Positions 50,933-59,012 of a DNA stretch of 64,000 bases are shown here, piece after piece; position 1 is the stretch's first letter; every line of letters begins with the position of its first letter. Below the pieces are notes generated by a model that had not been told where the DNA came from, ran no database searches, and worked only from the letters and a program-made list of their open reading frames with translations. This DNA is from Leucobacter komagatae (lineage in GTDB: Bacteria > Actinomycetota > Actinomycetes > Actinomycetales > Microbacteriaceae): NCBI RefSeq assembly GCF_000834055.1, contig NZ_JXSQ01000012.1:1-64000 (forward strand). The letters are read 5' to 3'. The translations under genes and the position numbers were made by a program.

Positions 50933-51508
50933 ATGTCTGTAACTGATACACCGGAACGCACGGTTGAGTCCCGCGCGACCGACGGAGCAAGAGTTCTGTT
51001 CGGCGTCGGCGGCTTGATCGCTATCGTGCTCGGCCTCTTCGTGATCTTCGCGCCGAAGGCTTCTGCTGGCGTGACACTCACGATCATCGCCGCGCTCATC
51101 GGGATCTACGCAATCGTCACGGGCATCGTCTACGTTGGCACCGCGATCTTTGCGCGCGGCGTTGGCGGCTGGTCGCGCGTTGGGCACATCTTGCTCGGTG
51201 TCCTCTACGTTGTTGGCGGCGTCATCATCATGTCGAACCTCGTGTTCGCCGGGGTCGTCACCGCCCTCATGTTCTCGATCATGGTCGGTATCCTCTGGAT
51301 CTTCGAGGGCGTACTCGCCTTCGCGACTGCGGCGCAGTCCGACAGCAAGGTCTGGAGCATCATCTACGGCATCATCTCGCTCGTCGCTGGCGTCGTGCTG
51401 CTGCTCTCGCCGATGATGGGAGCGGTGACGCTCTGGTGGCTGCTCGGTATTTCGATGGTCGTGCTCGGCGTCGTGCAGGTTGTCAGGGCGTTCCGCGTCG
51501 GCAAGTAG
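50933..51508 (+). CDS. HdeD/DUF308-family membrane protein
   Basis: 191 residues with about six spans (VLFGVGGLIAIVLGLFVIFAP, LTIIAALIGIYAIVTGIVYV, RVGHILLGVLYVVGGVIIMSNLVF, and so on), each close to the two-helix DUF308 repeat. RBS AGGAGCACCGAATC. HdeD relatives are linked to acid or stress resistance in enterobacteria; the role in actinobacteria is unknown. Confidence 0.9.
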   Translation: MSVTDTPERTVESRATDGARVLFGVGGLIAIVLGLFVIFAPKASAGVTLTIIAALIGIYAIVTGIVYVGTAIFARGVGGWSRVGHILLGVLYVVGGVIIMSNLVFAGVVTALMFSIMVGILWIFEGVLAFATAAQSDSKVWSIIYGIISLVAGVVLLLSPMMGAVTLWWLLGISMVVLGVVQVVRAFRVGK

Positions 51509-51530
51509 TTCCGCGCCACACACACAGCTA

Positions 51531-51579
51531 CACGCAACCGCCCGGTGCCCTCGTGAGAGGCGCGCCGGGCGGTTGCGTG
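51531..51579. terminator. strong hairpin terminator between DUF308 and SseB-type genes
   Basis: 15-bp perfect arms CACGCAACCGCCCGG / CCGGGCGGTTGCGTG with a 19-base loop between two convergent genes. There is no T-tract. Confidence 0.85.
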
Positions 51580-51618
51580 TGTGGCGTTCAACCGGCGGCG
51601 CCTGCCGACATGCGCGAA

Positions 51619-52074
51619 TCAGGCCTGCAGCGATTCCGCAGTGATCGCTTCATCCTCAACGGCGAGCAAGACGAACTTGCGCAGGCAGACGAGCGCCGCA
51701 GACGCCTTGTCGAACTCAGCGGCGACGAAGCGGTCCGCCGTAATGAGCGCCAGGGCGGAGCGCGCTGGCATGATCGCCCCCTTCAGTTCCTCGCCGCGCG
51801 CCGCAGGCGCGATGGCGCGCAGTTCACCCATCGAGGTGAAGATGGGGAGGACGAGCTGCCCCTTCGTCGAGCGGATCGTGCGCACGCGCGGCCCACGCTT
51901 GCGCGACGACGTACCCGTGATGTCGACGACAAGGTAGCCCTCCCGCAGCGCGTTCAGGAACGCCGCGAGGTGCTCGTAGTCCGGGGTAGCGGTGAATGCG
52001 AGCAGCGCAGCCCGAGCTTCAACGTTCTCGTAGTTCTCGTCAACGCCCTCGGGGATCTCGTGAGTTTCGGCCAT
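51619..52074 (-). CDS. SseB-domain protein
   Basis: 151 residues. The segment YEHLAAFLNALREGYLVVDITGT, QLVLPIFTSMGELRAIAPAARGEELKG and PARSALALITADRFVAAEFDKASAALVCLRKFVLLAVEDEAIT fits the SseB N-terminal domain fold found in many actinobacterial proteins. No catalytic residues are known. The role is unknown; it may be in the same transcript as the following bio transport genes (9-base gap). Confidence 0.75.
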   Translation of the reverse strand: MAETHEIPEGVDENYENVEARAALLAFTATPDYEHLAAFLNALREGYLVVDITGTSSRKRGPRVRTIRSTKGQLVLPIFTSMGELRAIAPAARGEELKGAIMPARSALALITADRFVAAEFDKASAALVCLRKFVLLAVEDEAITAESLQA

Positions 52075-52083
52075 ACGTCTAGC

Positions 52084-52716
52084 CTAGGGGGCCTGTTCGT
52101 CGCCGATGCCGCGAGCTGCGAGTGCCTGGCCAGTGAGCTGGGCCTGCGAGACGGTGCGGATCACGAGGGGGACCGTCCTGGCTCGGGGGCTGCGCTCGAG
52201 CCCGCGTGCGCGAGCCGCAAGCAGGGTGTCGCTCGCAAGCTCCTGAACGGCGGGGATCATCCGGATCGCGAGTGAGAACGTCAGCGCGATCCGCTCGGTG
52301 TCGACCCCGAATCGTTCGAGAGGGCGCAGCGCAAAGGAAATCGTCTCAAGCATGTCGCTCGCGCGGGTGCTCGCGGTGACCGCGCTCGCGGCGAAGATGA
52401 GCGCGAGGAGGTCCGCGATCACCTCGACGCCGCGCTCCCAGCCGGCGTTCCACGTCTGAAATGCGAATAGGGGCACGCCGATGAGGGCGAAGGTGCGTGC
52501 GACGCGCCAAAAGTCGCGGCCGCGTAAGCCGGCAAGCAGTGCGAGCGCGACACCGATCGAGAGCGCGACCACCGCACTCACCCAGCCGCTCACGGTGAGC
52601 ACGGCGATCGCGAAGGCGAAGAGGCCGAGGAGTTTTGCGCCAGGCCGGAGTGCGTGCAGCGGGCCAGTCTGCGTGACGTAGGCTCCGAGTGCTGCTGGGG
52701 CGCCGTTGCCGGTCAT
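52084..52716 (-). CDS. bioN: ECF transporter T component (biotin type)
   Basis: 210 residues. EcfT/BioN membrane scaffold: PLHALRPGAKLLGLFAFAIAVLTVSGW, several spans, and the two Ala-Arg-Gly coupling motifs (LAARARGLERS and ALAARGIGDEQ) near the C-terminus that contact the ATPase. It links BioM to the S component BioY. It starts 4 bases inside the bioM stop. Confidence 0.9.
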   Translation of the reverse strand: MTGNGAPAALGAYVTQTGPLHALRPGAKLLGLFAFAIAVLTVSGWVSAVVALSIGVALALLAGLRGRDFWRVARTFALIGVPLFAFQTWNAGWERGVEVIADLLALIFAASAVTASTRASDMLETISFALRPLERFGVDTERIALTFSLAIRMIPAVQELASDTLLAARARGLERSPRARTVPLVIRTVSQAQLTGQALAARGIGDEQAP

Positions 52717-53492
52717 GCTGCGGCCACGCTCGCGCGGTAGTGGGCAATCGCGGCGTGCGGTTCGCCGTCGAAGACGACGTGGCCATCGGAGACGACGAGC
52801 GTGCGGTCAGCGCGCGCGGCGAGTTCGAGGTTGTGCGTCACGATGACCACCTGCTGCGGCAGTGACAGCAGCAGATCGGCGATAACGCTCGTGTTGCGCA
52901 GGTCGAGCAGCGTCGTTGGCTCGTCGGTGACGAGGATCCGTGGGTTGGTAGCGAGAACCGTGGCGATCGCGAGCAACTGCTGTTGCCCTCCAGAGAGCGC
53001 GTGCACGCTTCGTTCGGCGAAGCCATCGAGCCCAAAACGTGCGAGCGCAGTGAGCGCTGCAGCGCGTCGGTCTCCCGCGTGCTTGTGCGAGCGGCGGAGG
53101 GAGAGCTCGACGTCTTCGATGACCGTTGGCATGATGAGCTGCGCCGCCGGGTCGGTGAACACGAAGCCGACAGCGCGGCGCACCGCTGGCCCGTCGGCGA
53201 CCGTGTCGAGCGCTGGTGCGGTGGCCGAGGTTGCGCCGTGGCGGTCTGTTCCATCGGCTGCCGCTGCGCTGCCTGCCGCTGCCACCCCTTCTCGGAGCTG
53301 CGGCGGCAGGATGCTCACGCTGCCAGAGCTCGGCTCGACGAGGCCGTTGATGAGGCGCGCGAGGGTCGACTTCCCTGAGCCGTTCGCGCCAATCACCGAG
53401 ACGCGTTGTTCGGTGAGGGTCAACGATACGGGGTGCAGGATCGTCGCGCCGTCGTGGGCGACGACCGCAGCCTGGTTGAACGAGATCACCAC
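52713..53492 (-). CDS. bioM: ECF transporter ATPase (biotin type) with Ala-rich insertion
   Basis: 259 residues. Walker A VIGANGSGKSTLARLINGL, signature LSGGQQQLLAIATVLATNPRILVTDEPTTLLDLRN. Between Walker A and the Q-loop is an added segment of about 40 residues (REGVAAAGSAAAADGTDRHG and onward), rich in Ala and Gly, not normal for BioM. The Q-loop follows as VGFVFTDPAAQLI. The order bioY-bioM-bioN is the standard three-gene importer. Confidence 0.9.
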   Translation of the reverse strand: MVISFNQAAVVAHDGATILHPVSLTLTEQRVSVIGANGSGKSTLARLINGLVEPSSGSVSILPPQLREGVAAAGSAAAADGTDRHGATSATAPALDTVADGPAVRRAVGFVFTDPAAQLIMPTVIEDVELSLRRSHKHAGDRRAAALTALARFGLDGFAERSVHALSGGQQQLLAIATVLATNPRILVTDEPTTLLDLRNTSVIADLLLSLPQQVVIVTHNLELAARADRTLVVSDGHVVFDGEPHAAIAHYRASVAAA

Positions 53493-53498
53493 GCGATC

Positions 53499-54137
53499 CT
53501 ACGCGGAAGCCGGGGTACTTGGGGCGGCAGTCGAGACTGAAGCGCCTCTACCGCGCGTGGGAAGCAGCGCGGGAAAGGCCCGGTGTACAGAGGTGGCGAC
53601 GATCGCCATAAGGACGTTCTTGAGGATGTCGCCAGGGATGAACGAGAGGCCAAACAGGAAGGCCTGTCCGAGCGAGAGGTCAGCGCGCCACGCCATCCCA
53701 AGCGCACCGAGCGGGTAGGTCACGAGGAGCGAAGCTGCGATGCCTGCAAGGAGGATCAGTGGGACGCTCGTCGCGACGCGCTTGCGTGGGAGTCGTTCAA
53801 CGATCCAGCCGGTGAGCAACGCGGCGAACGGGAATGAGATCAGGTAGCCGACGCTCGGTCCAGCGAATGGGGCGAGGCCCGCCTGGCCGGCACTGAAGAC
53901 CGGCAGGCCGATCGCGCCCACTGCGAGCCAGAGCAGCACAGCGAGCGTGCCGCGTGTCGCGCCGAGGACGGCGCCAGCGAGGATCACGGCGAAGGTCTGC
54001 AGCGTGATGGGCACGACGCCGATGGGGATCGCTGGGAGGAGCGCACATACGGCGATGAGCGCTGCGAAGCTCGCGATCAGTGCGAGATCGGTCGCTGTGC
54101 TCCGGCGTTTGCGGGCGGTGCTGGGTGCGGCGGTCAT
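53499..54137 (-). CDS. bioY: biotin transporter substrate-binding component
   Basis: 212 residues, six spans. BioY signature residues are visible in IPIGVVPITLQTFAVILAGAVLGATRGTLAVLLWLAVGAIGLPVFSAGQAGL and AGPSVGYLISFPFAALL. Captures biotin in the ECF complex. Divergent from the TetR gene across tandem TGAAC-N3-GTTC sites, which suggest repression when biotin is sufficient. Biotin is needed by pyc and other carboxylases. Confidence 0.93.
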   Translation of the reverse strand: MTAAPSTARKRRSTATDLALIASFAALIAVCALLPAIPIGVVPITLQTFAVILAGAVLGATRGTLAVLLWLAVGAIGLPVFSAGQAGLAPFAGPSVGYLISFPFAALLTGWIVERLPRKRVATSVPLILLAGIAASLLVTYPLGALGMAWRADLSLGQAFLFGLSFIPGDILKNVLMAIVATSVHRAFPALLPTRGRGASVSTAAPSTPASA

Positions 54138-54158
54138 TGTGACTCCAAAGATTGAACC

Positions 54159-54186
54159 TGAACGGTGTTCTGGTGAACGGTGTTCA
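54159..54186. promoter_or_regulatory. two tandem BioQ-type operator sites
   Basis: TGAACGGTGTTCT (54159-54171) and TGAACGGTGTTCA (54174-54186), 15-bp centre to centre, lie between bioY and the TetR gene and 22 bases from the TetR ATG. Each fits the TGAAC-N3-GTT(A/C) type of box reported for corynebacterial BioQ. Outer bases also form AACCTGAAC..GTTCAGGTT (54155-54190). The site is certain as sequence; the regulator assignment is strong inference. Confidence 0.8.
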
Positions 54187-54207
54187 GGTTAGCGATAGAG
54201 TGGTGCA

Positions 54208-54780
54208 ATGCGCAACACCAGAGCTGACGTCGTCGCCGCAGCGCTGCGTGTGCTCGCCGCCCAGGGGCTTGAGTCGTGCTCGATGCGCCGCGTCGCGGCC
54301 GAGCTCGACGTGCAGCCGAGTGCGCTCTACCACCACGTCCCGAACAAGCAGAGCTTGCTCGCGCTCATGGCTGACGAGATCGTCGGGAGCGTCGGTCTTG
54401 GCGAGGCGGATCCGCGCCAGCTCTGCACCGAGCTGCGAGACGCGATGCTCGGCGTGCGCGACGGGGCCGACGTCGTCGCGACGGCTGAGGCGTTTCGGCT
54501 CGGCTCGTCGGCTATCGAGGAGCGGCTGGCGGAACTCGTGGGTGCCGATGGTGCGCGCACCCTGCTGCTGTTCACGTTCGGTCACGCTCAGGCAACCCAG
54601 ACGCATCGCCAGGCGGCCGAGTTTGGCGCTCTGCTCCCCGGCGCAGTGGCCGCCGGACAGGGCGGGGTAGGCCCGGGGCTCACGGGCGCAGCGGGTGAAG
54701 GCACGGCGAGTGACCTCGATGCCTCGTTCGGGCGCGGAATCAGCATCATCCTTGCCGGGCTGTCGGCGACCTTGCGCTAG
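54208..54780 (+). CDS. bioQ: TetR-family regulator, likely BioQ
   Basis: 190 residues. TetR HTH at 10-55 (DVVAAALRVLAAQGLESCSMRRVAAELDVQPSALYHHVPNKQSLL) and a TetR_C-type ligand domain (TAEAFRLGSSAIEERLAELV). Divergent from bioY with the operator pair between them, so autoregulation and control of biotin import are likely. It would respond to biotin supply indirectly; no biotin-binding residues can be claimed. Confidence 0.85.
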   Translation: MRNTRADVVAAALRVLAAQGLESCSMRRVAAELDVQPSALYHHVPNKQSLLALMADEIVGSVGLGEADPRQLCTELRDAMLGVRDGADVVATAEAFRLGSSAIEERLAELVGADGARTLLLFTFGHAQATQTHRQAAEFGALLPGAVAAGQGGVGPGLTGAAGEGTASDLDASFGRGISIILAGLSATLR

Positions 54781-54934
54781 TCGGGGCGCCGCCATGAGCG
54801 CGTGCACGGCGCGCGTGTGAATAGCCCCGCCGGTCTGGAAACGGGCTGAGAATTGCACAGAGTTCCGCCCTAGGTTCACAGGTCTCCGCGAAACACTGGA
54901 AGCTCAGCAAACAGGAAACGAAGGGGGAAAAGCC

Positions 54935-55132
54935 ATGGGTTTTCTTGAAGATGCAAAGGACGATGCGGCTCGAGCAGCGAAGCAAGTCGGCGACGCCGTC
55001 GAGGACACGGTTGATCGCGCGAAGGACAAGGTCGACGAGCTGCAGGCCGAGGGCGACGTGAAGCGCGCCGAGGCCGAACGCGACGCCGTGAAGGCCAGAA
55101 ACGAAGTAAAGGACGAGCTGCGCGGGAACTGA
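54935..55132 (+). CDS. CsbD-like small stress protein
   Basis: 65 residues, one long amphipathic helix of alternating Ala/Lys/Glu/Asp (DAKDDAARAAKQVGDAVEDTVDRAKDKVDELQ). Good RBS (GAAGGGGGAAAAGCC). Similar to the small CsbD/YtxH-adjacent stress proteins of actinobacteria, although the true CsbD motif is weak. Single-gene unit with a strong terminator after it. Confidence 0.6.
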   Translation: MGFLEDAKDDAARAAKQVGDAVEDTVDRAKDKVDELQAEGDVKRAEAERDAVKARNEVKDELRGN

Positions 55133-55150
55133 CCCCGCACCTCGAGTAGC

Positions 55151-55200
55151 CAAACGCCTGGCGCCCCAATCCGGTAAGGCATTGGGGCGCCAGGCGTTTG
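55151..55200. terminator. very strong hairpin terminator
   Basis: 20-bp arms starting CAAACGCCTGGCGCC and ending GGCGCCAGGCGTTTG around a 10-base loop; the following T-tract (GTTTGTTG) suits rightward termination of the CsbD-like gene. Confidence 0.92.
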
Positions 55201-55279
55201 TTGTCGCGCGCCGCACCGCAGTCAGCGTTCCGGGTGCGGTCGCGCTGGCAAGCCAACCCAGTCGGGCCGGTCCGCGGTG

Positions 55280-55648
55280 CTAGCCGAAGGCGATGAGCGC
55301 ACCCCAGCCGAGCGTCGCGGCCACGATGAGGGCGATCGTTACATAGCCGAGGATGAGCCCGCCTATCGCCTTTCCCTTGCCTGCGCCGCCCCGCTTCGCC
55401 CGCTGGAGACCGGCATGCCCGAAAATGATTGCGAACAGCGCCGGCAGGAAAGCGACGAACGACGCGACGATCCCGATGACGGGAAATGGGGCCCATACGC
55501 CGACGAGGCCAGCGATGATGCCGAACACAAGCGACGTGACCGCCATCCCGTTGCTCGGCGGGGGGACAGGCTGCTGATACACAACGCGCTGTGGCTGCTC
55601 CGGGCTCATAGCTTGATAGTACCGATGGTCGTCCTGGCGCGACATCAT
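55280..55648 (-). CDS. DUF4190-type membrane protein
   Basis: 122 residues from ATG 55648 or ATG 55645 (MMSRQDDHRYYQ). Pro/Gln-rich N-terminus, then two long hydrophobic spans (MAVTSLVFGIIAGLVGVWAPFPVIGIVASFVAFLPALFAIIFGH and AIGGLILGYVTIALIVAATLGWGALIAFG) separated by GLQRAKRGG, as in DUF4190. Its start overlaps the acyl-CoA ligase stop. The function is unknown. Confidence 0.82.
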   Translation of the reverse strand: MMSRQDDHRYYQAMSPEQPQRVVYQQPVPPPSNGMAVTSLVFGIIAGLVGVWAPFPVIGIVASFVAFLPALFAIIFGHAGLQRAKRGGAGKGKAIGGLILGYVTIALIVAATLGWGALIAFG

Positions 55649-57315
55649 CACTCCGCCTGCGCGTACGCGCCCTCGTGCTCGTTGCGCAAGACCTTCTTGT
55701 CGAGCTTGCCGACCCCGGTGCGCGGGAGCTGGCTCACGTGAATGACCAGATCGGGAAGCTGCCACTTGGCGAATGCTCCTGCGAGCGCAGCGTGCACCTC
55801 GGCTACGGAAATCGGCTCCCCGTCGGTCGTGACGACCAGGGCGAGCGGGCGCTCCTCCCACTTCGGGTGGGGCACGCTGATCACGGCGGCGTCAGCAACG
55901 CGATCCATTCCGACGATGGCGTTCTCCATGTCGATGGAGGAGATCCACTCGCCCCCACTCTTGATAACGTCTTTGAGGCGGTCCGTGAGTTTCAGGTACC
56001 CGTGCTCGTCGAGGCTTCCCACATCGCCGCTGCGCCAGTAGCCGTCGAAGAAGTGCTCGGAATCGTCGTCTTGGTCGTGATACCGGTCGGCGATCCACGG
56101 GCCGCGAAGCAGAACCTCCCCGACGGTCTTCCCGTCGCGCGGGACGTCGTTGCCCTCGGCGTCGACTACGCGAATGTCGACGCCGACGATCGGAAGGCCC
56201 TGACGGCGCTTAAGGTCCCACTGCTCCTCCTCGGAGAGCGTCCCACGCATCGCGGGTTTCATTCCCATGTTGACGCTCACAAACGGTGATGTCTCGGTCG
56301 CACCGTACGCGTGGATCACCTCGGCACCCGTGGTCTCTGCAAACTCGCGCATGAGCGAGAGTGCCGGCTCCGTCGAACCCGAGATGAGGCGAGCTCCGGA
56401 GAGATCTGGCGGCGCCGTGAGGGTCTTCATGTAGCCGAGCATCGGCTGGAAGATCGCCGGAGCGCCGTTCGCTACCGTCACCCCCTCCTCGATGAGTTTG
56501 TCGACGAGCGCAGGTAGATCCTCCGCCTGGTAGCGCCCGGGAAGCACGAGTCGGGCCGCGCTCAAGACGGCCGCCTGCGGAAACCCCCAGCTTTGGCAGT
56601 GGAACATCGGCGTCACCGGCATCACGGTGTCGTCAGGGCCCATCCCCAGCGCGGCAGCGGTCGTCATCGTGTGGAGGTAGATGCTGCGGTGCGAGTAAAA
56701 CACGCCTTTCGGTCTGCCAGTCGTGCCCGTCGTGTAACAGGCGCTGTACGCGGAACGCTCATCAATGACGGGCCACGCAAACTCGGGGTCCGCCGCTGCG
56801 ACGAGGTCCTCAAAGTGCCGCGCACCGGGGAGGCTGGTGGAGATCTCAGACATCGGCCTGTCAGACATGATGACCCACTCGCGCACGCCCGTGGACTGCG
56901 CGGCGAGCGCTTCGGCGACGGGAATAAGGGTTTCGTCGACGAGGATGACGGAGGCGCCGCTGTGCGCCACAACGTAGCCGAGATCCTGCGGTGCGAGTCG
57001 CAGGTTCATCTGGAGCATCACCGCGGCGGTTCCTGGGATCGCCCAATACAGCTCAAAGTGACGCTTGCTGTTCCAGTCGAGGATCCCGACAACGTCGCCG
57101 GGGGCGACGCCGAGACCGCCGAGCGCGTTCGCGATCCGCTGCGCCCTGGCGTACGCCTCCCCGTAGGTGTAACTCTCCCACCCTCCTGTCGGAGTGCGGA
57201 AGATGATCTCCTGCTCGGGGTAGGTGCGCGCTGCGTGGCGGATGATCGTGCTCGTGTTGAGTTGGTAGCTGTCCCCAATGGTCGATGGCAATCCGGTAAC
57301 AAACTGAGCGGTCAT
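55648..57315 (-). CDS. fatty-acyl-CoA ligase (AMP-binding)
   Basis: 555 residues from ATG 57315, which has GAGGAGG 5 bases upstream; an upstream extension to 57453 lacks coding character. ANL superfamily: P-loop TTGTTGRPKG at residues 195-204, A5 region GATETSPFVSV, A7 YWRSGDVGSLDEHGYLKLTDRLKDVIKSGGEWIS, and Lys in PRTGVGKLDKKVLR. Adenylates medium- or long-chain fatty acids, then loads CoA. It overlaps the CoA-transferase by 4 bases, so the two genes act together. Confidence 0.93.
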   Translation of the reverse strand: MTAQFVTGLPSTIGDSYQLNTSTIIRHAARTYPEQEIIFRTPTGGWESYTYGEAYARAQRIANALGGLGVAPGDVVGILDWNSKRHFELYWAIPGTAAVMLQMNLRLAPQDLGYVVAHSGASVILVDETLIPVAEALAAQSTGVREWVIMSDRPMSEISTSLPGARHFEDLVAAADPEFAWPVIDERSAYSACYTTGTTGRPKGVFYSHRSIYLHTMTTAAALGMGPDDTVMPVTPMFHCQSWGFPQAAVLSAARLVLPGRYQAEDLPALVDKLIEEGVTVANGAPAIFQPMLGYMKTLTAPPDLSGARLISGSTEPALSLMREFAETTGAEVIHAYGATETSPFVSVNMGMKPAMRGTLSEEEQWDLKRRQGLPIVGVDIRVVDAEGNDVPRDGKTVGEVLLRGPWIADRYHDQDDDSEHFFDGYWRSGDVGSLDEHGYLKLTDRLKDVIKSGGEWISSIDMENAIVGMDRVADAAVISVPHPKWEERPLALVVTTDGEPISVAEVHAALAGAFAKWQLPDLVIHVSQLPRTGVGKLDKKVLRNEHEGAYAQAE

Positions 57316-58226
57316 GATTCCTCCTCGAAACGTTGACTCAGTGCGGGGTCTGGGAGTGGGGTCTGGGGGTGGGGGACACGCTGCGCGGCTGCTCCCGCGG
57401 TTGGATGCACGCGCGCGAGCGGCACATCGGCACTTTCGGCTCGCCGTAGCCACGCTTCGGTCGGCTTTGAGCGGAACGCGGTTGTGAGCGCTTCGCGTGA
57501 GGATCCGCCGACCATGGCGGCGAGTCGTCTGCGGAAGTGTGGTTCGAGGGCGGCGAGCGCGACGTGGCCGTCCGCGGTTTCGTAGATGCCGTAGGCCGGA
57601 TCGCCACCGCCAAGCACGCCATCCGGAGTTGTGAGGCCGAAGCGACCGGGTGCACCGGCGTCGGCGGCGGCAGCTTCGATCACCACGCGCTGGTGGTCGC
57701 CGCGCCCTGTTCGCTTTTGGGTAAGGATCGCGAGCAGGGCGGCGGACACCGTGCGCTCCGCGGCGAGGAGGTCGGCGATGAGTGCCTGTGGCAGCGCGGG
57801 CGGTGTGAGGAGCCCGTGCTCGGCCTGGTAGGTGAGGTCGTGGCCTGGGGCCTCTGCTCGCTCCCCTGATGAGCCGACGATCTCAACGACGGAGAGCTTG
57901 GGGAAGCTGTGAGCGATTCCCGTGAGGCCGAGCCTGCGCGCGGCGGAGGGACGCAGCGAGGTGACGAGTATGTCCGCGCTCGCGAGCTCCTCCTCGAACG
58001 CAGCGTGATCCGTTGGGTCCTTGAGGTTCAACCGACGTACGAGTTGCCCCGCACAGAGCTCCTCGTACCAGGCTGGCGCGACCATCGCGAGCGGGTCGCC
58101 TGTTGGTGGCTCGATCTTCACGACCGATGCGCCGAGCGCCGCGAGCCGAGCAACGCCGATCGGCCCTGGCACGTTCAACGCCAGCGATGTGACCCGAACT
58201 CCGTGAAGTGGCAACGTGTGTGACAC
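57312..58226 (-). CDS. short family III CoA-transferase / alpha-methylacyl-CoA racemase-like
   Basis: 304 residues, shorter than usual (360-400). N-terminal LHGVRVTSLALNVPGPIGVARLAALGASVVKIEPPTGDPLAM and the catalytic-Asp context GHDLTYQAEHGLL are present, with HVALAALEPHFRRRLAAMV near the C-end. The AMACR-like GHDxxYxAxxG points to racemase or transferase. Genomic coupling to the acyl-CoA ligase suggests handling of branched or 2-methyl fatty acyl-CoA. It starts at ATG 58226. Confidence 0.85.
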   Translation of the reverse strand: MSHTLPLHGVRVTSLALNVPGPIGVARLAALGASVVKIEPPTGDPLAMVAPAWYEELCAGQLVRRLNLKDPTDHAAFEEELASADILVTSLRPSAARRLGLTGIAHSFPKLSVVEIVGSSGERAEAPGHDLTYQAEHGLLTPPALPQALIADLLAAERTVSAALLAILTQKRTGRGDHQRVVIEAAAADAGAPGRFGLTTPDGVLGGGDPAYGIYETADGHVALAALEPHFRRRLAAMVGGSSREALTTAFRSKPTEAWLRRAESADVPLARVHPTAGAAAQRVPHPQTPLPDPALSQRFEEES

Positions 58227-58310
58227 CTGCGTCTCCCTGTTTCACTACAACTGTACAGCGACTCGCTGTGTTGCGTGAGGGGTGATGCGATGCGCTGCCA
58301 AGCGCGGCGG

Positions 58311-59003
58311 CTAGAACAGGGTGTTCTTGTCTTCCATTCCGCGCATCGCGTCGTAATCGAGCACGAGGCAGCGGATCCCGCGATCCTCCGCGAGGGTTCG
58401 CGCCTGCGGCTTGATCTCCTGCGCCGCGAAGACGCCCTGCACGGGGGAAAGTTTCGGGTCGCGGTTCATGAGCTCAAGGTAGCGAGTGAGCTGCTCGACG
58501 CCGTCGATGCCGCCGCGGCGTTTGATCTCAACAGCGACCGAGGCGCCGCTCGCGTCGCGCGCGAGGATGTCGACGGGGCCGATCGCCGTCATGTACTCGC
58601 GGCGCACGAGCGAATGGCCGTCGCCGAGTAGATCGATCTGCTCCGCGAGGAGCTCCTGCAGGTGCGCTTCGACGCCGTCCTTGATCAGGCCAGGATCCAC
58701 ACCAAGGTCGTGTGAGGAGTCGTGGATGATCTCAAACAGCGACACGATGAGCTTGTCTGCGGTCTTCTTGTGCGTGACCTGCCACTGTTCGACGATGCCG
58801 GCCTCGCGCACCTCGTCGTCGAGTTCGAGTGTCTCGTGGGAGCATGGCGGGCTCATCCAGTTCAGCGGCTTGTATGAGCCACCGTCTGAGTGGACGAGGA
58901 TACTCCCGTCGCCCTTCAGCATGAGCACGCGCTTGGCGCGCGGCAGGTGCGCCGAGAGACGACCCGCATAGTCAACGGAACAGTCAGCAACCACGATACG
59001 CAC
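58311..59003 (-). CDS. nucS: mismatch endonuclease NucS/EndoMS
   Basis: 230 residues. N-terminal DNA-binding domain ([53 protein letters not shown]) and a C-terminal RecB-like nuclease core with [24 protein letters not shown] (Asp and Glu-x-Lys). The extreme end MEDKNTLF fits the clamp-binding motif. NucS does mismatch repair in actinobacteria that lack MutS/MutL. Length is normal. Convergent or neighbour genes are not linked in function. Confidence 0.95.
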   Translation of the reverse strand: MRIVVADCSVDYAGRLSAHLPRAKRVLMLKGDGSILVHSDGGSYKPLNWMSPPCSHETLELDDEVREAGIVEQWQVTHKKTADKLIVSLFEIIHDSSHDLGVDPGLIKDGVEAHLQELLAEQIDLLGDGHSLVRREYMTAIGPVDILARDASGASVAVEIKRRGGIDGVEQLTRYLELMNRDPKLSPVQGVFAAQEIKPQARTLAEDRGIRCLVLDYDAMRGMEDKNTLF

Positions 59004-59012
59004 CGTGCCAGT

